Shown here one piece after another: positions 8,552 to 16,198 of a DNA stretch of 46,249 bases. Positions within the stretch are counted from its first letter, which is position 1, and each line of letters starts with the position of its first letter. Location: the NCBI GenBank assembly GCA_002351725.1, contig DEHD01000023.1:71389-117637 (forward strand), read 5' to 3'. Below the pieces are notes generated by a model. The model saw only the letters and a program-made list of their open reading frames with translations. It searched no databases and was not told the origin of the DNA. Source of the DNA: Prevotella sp. UBA2809 (GTDB lineage Bacteria > Bacteroidota > Bacteroidia > Bacteroidales > Bacteroidaceae). A program made the position numbers and the translations under genes.

Positions 8552-9250
8552 ATGGGTATATTATATATCGTACCGACTCCAGTTGGGAATATGGAAGACA
8601 TGACATTCCGTGCCATCCGAATTCTGAAGGAAGTGGATCTTGTGCTTGCCGAAGACACTCGTACATCGAGCAAACTTCTTAAGCATTATGAGATTCACAA
8701 TCAGCTTATGTCGCACCATAAATTTAACGAACATGGCACTTCGGCCAACATCGTCAGCCGACTTCAAGCCGGCGAAAATGTAGCACTTATCAGCGATGCA
8801 GGCACTCCAGGCATCAGCGACCCCGGATTCTTTCTGGTTCGCGAGGCAGTGCGAGCAGGCATCGAGGTACAGTGCCTCCCCGGAGCCACAGCATTTGTGC
8901 CGGCATTGGTATCAAGCGCCTTGCCATGCGACCGTTTTGCCTTCGAGGGCTTCCTGCCTCAGAAGAAAGGTCGCCAGACCAAGCTTGAATCACTGCGCGA
9001 CGAACAGCGCACCATGATATTCTACGAGTCGCCCTATCGCGTGGTAAAGACTCTGCAGCAGTTTGCCGATACCTACGGCCCCGAGCGCCAGGTAAGCGTA
9101 TGCCGCGAGATATCAAAGATTCACGAGGAGAGCGTTCGCGGCACATTGGCCGAGGTAATCGTCCACTTCAAGGAACATGAGCCCAAGGGTGAGATTGTAA
9201 TCATCCTGGCAGGAAACGATAATAAAGAACAAATCAATAAACAAAAGTAA
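8552..9250 (+). CDS. rsmI: 16S rRNA 2'-O-methyltransferase RsmI
   Basis: SAM-dependent enzyme that 2'-O-methylates C1402 of 16S rRNA in the decoding centre. It has 232 residues from the ATG at 8552, which gives the standard N-terminus MGILYIVPTPVGN. Further signatures are VLAEDTRTSSKLL (31-43), SDAGTPGISDPG (81-92), FEGFLPQKKGR and FYESPYRV, all in family order, with a C-terminal EIVIILAG strand. The upstream TTG alternative at 8540 is rejected because it overlaps the promoter. The lipoprotein gene starts 2 bp after the stop, suggesting an operon. Confidence 0.96.
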   Translation: MGILYIVPTPVGNMEDMTFRAIRILKEVDLVLAEDTRTSSKLLKHYEIHNQLMSHHKFNEHGTSANIVSRLQAGENVALISDAGTPGISDPGFFLVREAVRAGIEVQCLPGATAFVPALVSSALPCDRFAFEGFLPQKKGRQTKLESLRDEQRTMIFYESPYRVVKTLQQFADTYGPERQVSVCREISKIHEESVRGTLAEVIVHFKEHEPKGEIVIILAGNDNKEQINKQK

Positions 9251-9252
9251 TT

Positions 9253-10101
9253 ATGAAGAAGTTATTTATCTTTGCAATGTGTGCCATAGCTTTGGCAAGT
9301 TGTAATGAGGGTGCCAAGAAGGCAGAAGCTCAGGCTCGTGCAGAGCGTGACTCTCTTAACCAGGTAATCGCCCAGAAAGATGACGAGATCAACGACATGA
9401 TGACTACTCTGATTGACATCGAGGAGGGATTCCGCGAGATTACAGAGGCACAGAATCGTGTAACCTTAGCAAAATCAGGAGAGGGAACAAACACCAAGCA
9501 GCGTATCGCTGAGAACTTCCAGTTCATCCAGTCGATGATGCAGCAGAATAAGGACCTTATCAATAAGCTGAAGCAGCAGGTTCGCGAGAGCTCTATCAAG
9601 GGCGACAAGCTTAAGAAGGTTATCGCAAGCCTTACCGAACAGATGGAGACTAAGGATAAGCAGATTACCGACCTGGTAGAGCAGCTTGAGCTTAAGAATA
9701 TCCACATTGGCGAGCTGAAGTATGCCATCAATACTCTTAAGGAGGATGCTCAGTCTCTGCAGGACGAGAACGAAGCACAGTCAAAGACCATCAACGCTCA
9801 AGACAAGCAGCTCAACACCGCTTGGTTTGCTTACGGCACCAAGGACGAGCTGAAGAAGCAGCACATTCTGGAGAGCGGAAAGGTACTGCAGGCTAACTTC
9901 AACAAGGAGTACTTCACCAAGATCGATATCCGTGTCGACAAGGAGATCAAGCTCTACAGCAAGTCAGCTAAGCTGCTTACCACTCACCCAGCCAGTGCTT
10001 ACACACTGCAGCAGGATGCCAACAAGCAGTATGTGCTCCGCATCACCGATCCACAGGCCTTCTGGTCAACAAGCAAGTATCTGGTAGTCCAGGTTAAGTA
10101 A
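9253..10101 (+). CDS. Coiled-coil lipoprotein (Cbp1-like)
   Basis: 282 residues. The lipoprotein signal MKKLFIFAMCAIALASC has its lipobox Cys at 17. A long heptad-rich coiled coil covers about 22-190 (rich in E, K, Q; EQMETKDKQITDLVEQLELK region), followed by a compact C-terminal domain (about 195-282). It closely resembles Bacteroidales proteins that I recall being annotated as 'Cbp1 family collagen-binding glycoprotein adhesin', but that label rests on memory and nothing here shows collagen binding. It is probably anchored in the outer or inner membrane facing the periplasm. It follows rsmI by 2 bp and is closed by a strong terminator. Confidence 0.85.
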   Translation: MKKLFIFAMCAIALASCNEGAKKAEAQARAERDSLNQVIAQKDDEINDMMTTLIDIEEGFREITEAQNRVTLAKSGEGTNTKQRIAENFQFIQSMMQQNKDLINKLKQQVRESSIKGDKLKKVIASLTEQMETKDKQITDLVEQLELKNIHIGELKYAINTLKEDAQSLQDENEAQSKTINAQDKQLNTAWFAYGTKDELKKQHILESGKVLQANFNKEYFTKIDIRVDKEIKLYSKSAKLLTTHPASAYTLQQDANKQYVLRITDPQAFWSTSKYLVVQVK

Positions 10102-10134
10102 AAGTAAAAAAATAAAAAAGTAAAAAAGTAAAAT

Positions 10135-10162
10135 AGGTGCTCAAGTCGAGCACCTTTTTTTT
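10135..10162 (+). terminator. Rho-independent terminator
   Basis: Stem AGGTGCTC (10135-10142) / GAGCACCT (10148-10155) with a 5-nt loop, followed by eight T on the + strand. The preceding A-rich tract (10101-10134) gives a T-rich tail on the - strand too. It therefore separates the lipoprotein gene from the convergent operon that ends at 10161. Confidence 0.92.
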
Positions 10163-11414
10163 ATTGTGGGAAGTCGTAAATCAAGTATTGCATGTTACGC
10201 TCAGTAGGATAATTGGTAAGTTGACCCGATCGCGTAACAAACGATAGTATTCCGTTATAAACACCATTTCCAAAAGTGTACTGTCCGCCGTAGATGTTGA
10301 TGTAGTGAATACGGCGTGCATCATAGCTCAGCAGGCGTTCTACGTCAATCACTGGCATGCCGTCAATCAGCACCAATGTAGCCAGCGATGTGTTATAGTG
10401 GTCCTCACCTCTGCGCACAATCAGCTGTGTATAGCCGTTGCTCTTCACCTTTCTCACGCACTCCACATATTCTAACAGCACCTCACGTATTGTGAAGAAC
10501 TGGCGATACTCATCAAGATTATAAGTAAGGTCGGGGGTAGTACCCAGCACACTTGGGTCGTAGCCTAATGGCACTGCCTCTTCAGTAGCTTCGTCGGTAA
10601 ACACGCCTATCTGCAGCTCACGCTTCACGGGGGCTATAGCCATCTGGTGGCGCTGCATCTCAAGCGAACGTGCCTCCACCTCACTACGGTTGTAGTGGAA
10701 CACCAGGTGTGGCAGTGCCTTTGGCAGCAAGGCAGCAAACTGACTTACCATCTCAATAGGCAGACTCACATCGGTGTCGGTAACAGCCGAGAGCACCAGC
10801 GGCAGCTTGCCATGAATACCATGAACATAGAAAACGGCAGTGGTGTCGTTTATCATCTTACCCTCAAAATAGTGTATCTGCATACCTACTATACTCAACG
10901 CTGGCGTAATCTGATTGCGGCGGTAAGTCTTGCCATCGTATGTATTTTTTATGCGGGCCTTAATCATGTGACCTTCCTTTTCTGGTATGTCGGTCTTTAC
11001 CACATCCACAAACTTGCACTCACCGTCGGCCACAGCCTTAGTGTTTTCAGCCTTCACCCACTCCACGTCGTCGTCGGCACTCTTGCTCATGGTGTTCACC
11101 ACAGCCACAAGTTTGTTGCACACCTCACTGCTGTTGCGGGTATAGACGTTCAGTGCGTAGAATCCACTGTGCAGGTTGGCAGGCAGCTCAATAGTACCTG
11201 TGCCCACACCGTCTTTAATGCCTACTATGGTGCTTGCCGCCAATCCGTTCGCATCACACAGCTCAGCATATGCTATCTGCGAATCGTAAACGGTTACGCT
11301 CACTTTCATCTGCTCACCGGCCAGATACCACTCACGGTCGGTCTTAATGTTTGCAGCCATGGTGCTCAAGCCAAGCACCATTGCAGCTATCAGCGATATT
11401 ATCTTGTTATTCAT
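10161..11414 (-). CDS. Secreted protein with MG2-like N-terminus and TonB plug-like C-terminus
   Basis: 417 residues with signal MNNKIISLIAAMVLGLSTMA. Residues 22-110 (DREWYLAGEQMKVSVTVYD) look like a macroglobulin MG2-type beta domain, as in other Bacteroidetes proteins encoded beside TonB receptors. The C-terminal part (about 330-400: LATLVLIDGMPV, RRIHYINIYGGQ, YNGILSFVTRSG) reads like the plug motif of TonB receptors but no barrel follows. It is the last gene of the receptor operon, 1 bp after the DUF4249 gene. Probably periplasmic or surface-associated, helping substrate capture; function is inferred from context only. Confidence 0.75.
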   Translation of the reverse strand: MNNKIISLIAAMVLGLSTMAANIKTDREWYLAGEQMKVSVTVYDSQIAYAELCDANGLAASTIVGIKDGVGTGTIELPANLHSGFYALNVYTRNSSEVCNKLVAVVNTMSKSADDDVEWVKAENTKAVADGECKFVDVVKTDIPEKEGHMIKARIKNTYDGKTYRRNQITPALSIVGMQIHYFEGKMINDTTAVFYVHGIHGKLPLVLSAVTDTDVSLPIEMVSQFAALLPKALPHLVFHYNRSEVEARSLEMQRHQMAIAPVKRELQIGVFTDEATEEAVPLGYDPSVLGTTPDLTYNLDEYRQFFTIREVLLEYVECVRKVKSNGYTQLIVRRGEDHYNTSLATLVLIDGMPVIDVERLLSYDARRIHYINIYGGQYTFGNGVYNGILSFVTRSGQLTNYPTERNMQYLIYDFPQ

Positions 11415-11415
11415 A

Positions 11416-12609
11416 TCAATAACTTACGTTTTCAGTTAAATGCCAGAAGTCCGGCTCCTCTGTATATGCTCCTCTATATCTCACGTCGAGCTGATACTCG
11501 TATGCCCAAGCCGTTTGCAGAATGGGCTTCCCCTCGGGCGACATGTAGGTATCGTCCCACTCACACAGGTGCAGTCCGTTCTTCACCAGCTCTATGCAGT
11601 CGTCCGGGCTTGGGTTCTCCACCCATCTGCGCATGTCCTTCTCTGCAGGGCGATAGATGCTGTAGTTCTGTGGCTCGAGAAAGAAACGGTATTCGCTTGT
11701 GTTCAGGGCACATCCCACAAAGCCTATCACGTGTTTCTTCGATGTCAGGCAGTGAATGTTCGAGGGCAGTGCCGATGGCTGCGGTGTAAACAGTCCGCCC
11801 ATCTCCGAACCAGCCTGTCGGCGTGCAAGCTCATACTCGTACTCAGCCTTCGATATGGCGCGCTGATGCACCAGTCCGCTGTATCTCACGAACATCCTCT
11901 CGCTATCGTTGCCTATGTCGTATATCTTCAGCTGCTGTATGTGCTGAGCATCGTAATTGGTGCTCGAACCAACCATTATCGACGAGCTCGGTGCATCCTT
12001 CCATCCACGCTCAGGATACAGCAGGTGGTTGGTTTTTACGCAACATTTGTTGTCAACATCGTAATACACAAAGGTGTTATAGTCGGGATGCACCTCCCAT
12101 GTCTCCTCGTATGTCCACGTGTAGTAGTTAATCTTGCTGTTGTCATAAGGCTCAGCAGGCGTAACCAGTATGTCTATGTTGCTCCTTGGTGTACTCTGAT
12201 CGCCCCTAACCTCGGCTATCTTCTCTGTTGCCAAAGGAGTCTGCGGGTCCGACTCATACACCTCGCCATCGGTTTCAATATGCAGATAATACTGCACGTT
12301 AGGGTTCAGTTCTTCGATGGTGCAAGTGTAAGTACCGTTGTTGCCCACGGTTTGATACTCCGAGCCGTCGGTTCCGCGAACCACCACAGTGGCACCATCC
12401 TCCATCATGTTCGAGTAATACGAGTTCAAAGCCGTAGTGCGCTGCAGTATAAACTTGTTCTCGCCCGGGGTTATCGTTCCCTCAACAACCAGCAGTCCGG
12501 TTTCATCTGTCGGGATGTCGGCCTCGTATTTCTCAATACATCCCGTCAGTGTACTCATGCCCATCATCAGGCACAGCACATAATATATCGTTTTCTTGAG
12601 TTTCATCAT
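11416..12609 (-). CDS. DUF4249 lipoprotein
   Basis: 397 residues. The lipoprotein signal has its lipobox Cys at about 24 (MSTLTGCIEKYEADIP), followed by a beta-rich region typical of DUF4249 (LLVVEGTITPGENKFIL, then VVVRGTDGSEY ... TCTIEELNPNVQYYLHIET). DUF4249 proteins are usually encoded directly after a TonB-dependent receptor, as here, and are thought to be its surface partner, like SusD for SusC. The start may equally be the second ATG, 3 bp later. It lies between the receptor (3-bp gap) and the MG-like protein (1-bp gap). The ligand is unknown. Confidence 0.85.
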   Translation of the reverse strand: MMKLKKTIYYVLCLMMGMSTLTGCIEKYEADIPTDETGLLVVEGTITPGENKFILQRTTALNSYYSNMMEDGATVVVRGTDGSEYQTVGNNGTYTCTIEELNPNVQYYLHIETDGEVYESDPQTPLATEKIAEVRGDQSTPRSNIDILVTPAEPYDNSKINYYTWTYEETWEVHPDYNTFVYYDVDNKCCVKTNHLLYPERGWKDAPSSSIMVGSSTNYDAQHIQQLKIYDIGNDSERMFVRYSGLVHQRAISKAEYEYELARRQAGSEMGGLFTPQPSALPSNIHCLTSKKHVIGFVGCALNTSEYRFFLEPQNYSIYRPAEKDMRRWVENPSPDDCIELVKNGLHLCEWDDTYMSPEGKPILQTAWAYEYQLDVRYRGAYTEEPDFWHLTENVSY

Positions 12610-12612
12610 ATC

Positions 12613-15549
12613 TTAGTTGAATCGAATATTAAGTGAAACATAAGGAATGGCAGTGCCAAACACCGACAGCTTGTATCCCTGAATCTTTCCGTTCTCGGTT
12701 ACATAATATATGTTATAGGCATTCTTGCGCGCCAGAGCGTTGTAAACGCCTATTGAGAACGATGTATGCAGAAAGCTTGTAAGCTTGTGTGTAGGCTCTA
12801 TGTTAAACGCCAGGTCCAGTCGCATGTAGTCAGGAATACGGTATGTGTTGCGGTTGGTGTAGTACGGCATGTACTTCTGGTTGTGCGAGTCGTAATACCT
12901 TCCTGCGGGCACTGTTGTCGGGCGGCCGGTGGCATAGTTAAAGTTGCTCGAGAAGCTGTATCTCTCAGTAATCTTGTAGTTCAGCACCGCCTTCACGTCG
13001 TGCGGACGGTCGTATTCCGATGGATACCACTCTCCGTCGTTCAGCGGCATTGCCACCCTCTTGTCGTCCTGCTTCAGCTGCGAGCGCGAGAAGGTGTAGC
13101 TAACCCATCCGTTAAGCTTTCCAAGCGGTTTCTTGGCCTGCAGCTCTATTCCGTATGCCCTACCCTTTGTGGCAATAACGTCGGTTTCAAGGTGTGGGTT
13201 CATCAGCAGCACGGCACTACTGCGGTAGTTCAGATAGTCGCCAATGTGCTTGTAGTAAACCTCGGCCGAGAACTCATACTTCTTGTTGGGCGTTTCGTGA
13301 TAGATACCGGCTGCAGCCTGCCATCCGTTCTGAGGTTTGATGTTCAGGTCCGACAGCTTCCACATGTCGGTAGGCGACATGATTGATGTGTTCGACACCT
13401 TGTGTATAAACTGGTGCATGGTGTTGAAACCAGCCTTTATCGATAGTCCGTCCTGTATGGTGTAACGGGCCGAGAGGCGCAACTCAGGAGCGTGGTAAGT
13501 CTTGATGATACCCGTCTCGTTTGTTGTCTCAATAAGCGTCTCCTCCGATGGCAGTTCACCGTCCAGATAGTGGTTCACGTCGCGCGGGCCAAGGGCGTTG
13601 AACATTGTGTAACGCAATCCTGCCGATACCGACAGCTTTTCGGTAATCGAGCGCTCGTAGTCCACATACACAGCACTCTCCAGTGCCTTCTCCCTCTGCA
13701 GTTCGGTTAGCATAATCATCGAGCGTTCGCCCACAGGCTCGTACTTACCAGCCTGCACATTGTAGTGCTGAACCGACAGGCCGTAGTTCATCACCTGATT
13801 CTCAGTCAAGCGGTGGCGGAAGTGCAACTTACCCCACAGCTGGTCGATACCAAAGCTTAGTCGTGCAGCCATCGATGGCACGCTTGTCTCCTCGTTAAAA
13901 TAGTCGTAGTGGTCGAGTCCTGCCGATGCAGTGGCAGTTATCTTCTCGTTCAATATCGATCGCCACTCAGCCGAAATGTTGCGGTTCTTATATCCGTAGT
14001 TATCGCTCGAGCTGAACGAGAACTTATCGTTACTCCAGTATCCGTAGATCTTCAGTCGGTGCATACTGTTCAGCTTCCATGTAAGCACACCTCCGAAGTC
14101 GTAGAAGTTAGCCGATCCGTTCTTGTATCCGCTGTCCTCAGGCAGGTTCTTCAGCATCCAGTCGCTGTAGGTAGTACGTCCGTTCAACAGCAGCGACACG
14201 TGGTCTTTCACTATAGGTATCTCTAAGTTCAGCTTACTTGTCAGCACTCCGATGCTGGCCGAGCCCGTAAGCTTACGCATGTTAGCCTCCTTCGATACCA
14301 CCTTCAGCACACTGCTTATTCTGCCGCCGTACTCCACTGGTATGCTCGATTTGTAGAGCTCCACTTCCTCAACTGCATCCGAGTTGAACGATGTGAACAG
14401 TCCGAACAGGTGCGATGGGTTATACACCGTTCCGCCGTTAAACAGTATCAGGTTCTGGTCGGTAGCACCTCCGCGCACGTTATATCCGCTCGATGCCTCA
14501 CCCACCGATGTAACACCAGGCAGTGTAAGCATAATCTTCATGATGTCCGACTCGCCGAATGCCGATGGTATGTTCTTCAGAATCTGTGGTTTGAACTTCT
14601 CTGCGCCCATCATCATGTTGTTCACGGCACTCTGTCGGCCGCCCACAACCACAATCTCTGCCAGCTCCTGGTCGTCGGCCACGCTCACCTTGGCCTTCTT
14701 CACTCCAGGCACCACATACACCTTGGTTTTCGATGATCCAGCCGTTGATATTGTGTCGATGTCGAGCACCGGTATTCCCGCTATCAGCTTCTTCTCGTCT
14801 ATCTGTCGTGCGAGTTGTGCAGGCTGCAGCTTAGCTAAGTCCTGTTCCTCAGCCCTCCATAGCTCCACAGGGTTTGGCGTTCCATTTACACCCTCCACAA
14901 GCATTGCCAAGCTTGCCTCACGTCTCTTCTTCGAGAAGCGCAAGCGGTTCTTGGTAGCATATCTTCTTATCTGCTTTTTCTGCTCTGGGAATAGCTTAGC
15001 CACATCCTTAGCCCTCTTCACGTGGTGCATCTTTCCGTCGGGAGTCACTAATGTGTAGTGCTCTTCAGTGCTAAGAGTCTTCTCAAAATATGTCTTGCCA
15101 AAGTTCTTATCACCTCCGTTTATCTTCCTTATTGTGTGATACAGCGCAACTCCGTTACGAGTTCCGTCGCTCAGCAGTGCCGCATATCGCGTGCTGTCCT
15201 CAGGGTCGTGTACAAACAGGTGTCCGTCCAACTCAAACCAGTCTATATACTTCTGTTCAGGCAGACACACCACATTCGTCTCGGGTGCCACCACCGCAAG
15301 TTGCTGCTTATACAGGTCGTATCGCAGTCGCACGTTGTCATACACCACGCCGTGATAGCTCACACGGCCCAATCGCATTTCCGTATCGCCTCCGTAATAC
15401 GGGATGTCGTGCCACATCCATATCTGGTATTGCGGCTCCAGCGCACTCACGTACAGGCGCGCGTAGTTCGAAGACGATATCTTCTCCTGAGCTCCAACAT
15501 TCTGTACGAACAATGCCGTACATACTAATCCTAAAAAATACTTTTTCAC
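12613..15549 (-). CDS. TonB-dependent outer-membrane receptor (GTG start)
   Basis: About 978 residues from the GTG at 15549, chosen because it gives a normal leader MKKYFLGLVCTALFVQNVGAQ; a GTG at 15567 would add six residues. Unlike SusC proteins it has a roughly 280-residue N-terminal extension of unknown fold rich in basic residues (region around KKQIRRYATKNRLRFSKKRR). The plug domain begins near residue 305 (AEIVVVGGRQS ... IMLTLPGVTSVGEASSGYNVRGGATDQN). A 22-strand-type barrel extends to the C-terminal FN aromatic end. It imports an unknown ligand with the DUF4249 lipoprotein downstream. A TACTTTTG promoter element lies upstream. Confidence 0.9.
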   Translation of the reverse strand: MKKYFLGLVCTALFVQNVGAQEKISSSNYARLYVSALEPQYQIWMWHDIPYYGGDTEMRLGRVSYHGVVYDNVRLRYDLYKQQLAVVAPETNVVCLPEQKYIDWFELDGHLFVHDPEDSTRYAALLSDGTRNGVALYHTIRKINGGDKNFGKTYFEKTLSTEEHYTLVTPDGKMHHVKRAKDVAKLFPEQKKQIRRYATKNRLRFSKKRREASLAMLVEGVNGTPNPVELWRAEEQDLAKLQPAQLARQIDEKKLIAGIPVLDIDTISTAGSSKTKVYVVPGVKKAKVSVADDQELAEIVVVGGRQSAVNNMMMGAEKFKPQILKNIPSAFGESDIMKIMLTLPGVTSVGEASSGYNVRGGATDQNLILFNGGTVYNPSHLFGLFTSFNSDAVEEVELYKSSIPVEYGGRISSVLKVVSKEANMRKLTGSASIGVLTSKLNLEIPIVKDHVSLLLNGRTTYSDWMLKNLPEDSGYKNGSANFYDFGGVLTWKLNSMHRLKIYGYWSNDKFSFSSSDNYGYKNRNISAEWRSILNEKITATASAGLDHYDYFNEETSVPSMAARLSFGIDQLWGKLHFRHRLTENQVMNYGLSVQHYNVQAGKYEPVGERSMIMLTELQREKALESAVYVDYERSITEKLSVSAGLRYTMFNALGPRDVNHYLDGELPSEETLIETTNETGIIKTYHAPELRLSARYTIQDGLSIKAGFNTMHQFIHKVSNTSIMSPTDMWKLSDLNIKPQNGWQAAAGIYHETPNKKYEFSAEVYYKHIGDYLNYRSSAVLLMNPHLETDVIATKGRAYGIELQAKKPLGKLNGWVSYTFSRSQLKQDDKRVAMPLNDGEWYPSEYDRPHDVKAVLNYKITERYSFSSNFNYATGRPTTVPAGRYYDSHNQKYMPYYTNRNTYRIPDYMRLDLAFNIEPTHKLTSFLHTSFSIGVYNALARKNAYNIYYVTENGKIQGYKLSVFGTAIPYVSLNIRFN

Positions 15550-15613
15550 GTTATTGTATACAATCACAGTTTCTTTAAAAAGCCTTTTAATGGTCTTTCT
15601 ATTAATCAGAATG

Positions 15614-15621
15614 CAAAAGTA
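15614..15621 (-). promoter_or_regulatory. -7 promoter element of the receptor operon
   Basis: TACTTTTG on the - strand (consensus TAnnTTTG), about 65 bp before the GTG start of the TonB receptor. I see no convincing TTTG at the -33 position. Confidence 0.5.
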
Positions 15622-15666
15622 CTAAAATCTTGTATGAAAAAAGAACAGTTTAACATACTTTTGCTA

Positions 15667-16122
15667 TTACACAGATAAAAAACACACCTTGCGCCTATTG
15701 TCCTTCGGCCGCACCGCAAAATGCAGCCATATAGCGCCATATCGATTTTTTTCGACAAGCAGTTCGTCGAAGTCCTGATGCCAGTCGCGACTGATATCTA
15801 GCAATATCACCGCATACCGCAGCAATTGCTCCATATTCTCCACACGAATATCCACCGCACACCCAGTTAGATGGTTACTTTTTGCAGCCCCGCCAATCTT
15901 CTTATTCAACTGCGGGCTGCGATACCCCGAGTTGATCCTGATGGGCCCACCTGCGCGCAAGCGCAGCACCTCCAGCCAGGTGCAAAGCCTCTTAAGATTT
16001 GCTATCGCCTCGTGGCTTGGAATGTTATACACTTCGGGATGACTCCCGCTCTTCGTGAACTCCCCAAGAGAGAAGTGCTCAGAGAGTTTTGCATTTGCAT
16101 TCAATTGTACTATTTCTTCCAT
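15667..16122 (-). CDS. M15-family peptidase (Hedgehog/DD-peptidase fold)
   Basis: 151 residues without a signal peptide. The Zn-site motifs of peptidase M15 are complete: H84 and D91 in SNHLTGCAVD, and H134 in IWLHFAV. INSGYRSPQLNKKIGG before them is typical of the M15_3/phage endolysin-like group, which cleaves peptidoglycan stem peptides. Such cytosolic murein hydrolases recur beside DUF3987 primase-like genes and HU/smalltalk cassettes in Bacteroidales islands. Its start lies 36 bp from an array of four 8-bp repeats. How it reaches the wall without a leader or an evident holin is unclear. Confidence 0.88.
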   Translation of the reverse strand: MEEIVQLNANAKLSEHFSLGEFTKSGSHPEVYNIPSHEAIANLKRLCTWLEVLRLRAGGPIRINSGYRSPQLNKKIGGAAKSNHLTGCAVDIRVENMEQLLRYAVILLDISRDWHQDFDELLVEKNRYGAIWLHFAVRPKDNRRKVCFLSV

Positions 16123-16157
16123 AACAATCTATTTTCTACTCTATCGAAATATCAAAT

Positions 16158-16189
16158 GACGCGCCGACGCGGTGACGCGCTGACACGCC
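16158..16189 (+). repeat. Array A: four 8-bp GACGCGCY-type repeats
   Basis: Four contiguous units GACGCGCC, GACGCGGT, GACGCGCT, GACACGCC, preceded by CAAAT. The array lies 9 bp beyond the stop of the primase-like gene and 36 bp upstream of the M15 gene. The same AAAT plus four-unit design occurs twice more at 24.27-24.46 kb. Confidence 0.85.
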
Positions 16190-16198
16190 AAATGATGA

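Noticed and set aside
10647..12636. Two long antisense reading frames (about 380 and 398 codons) opposite the DUF4249 and MG-like genes
   Set aside because: The opposite strand has leader peptides, family motifs and operon spacing; the antisense products are basic and low-quality with no recognisable domain. They are shadows of the real codons.
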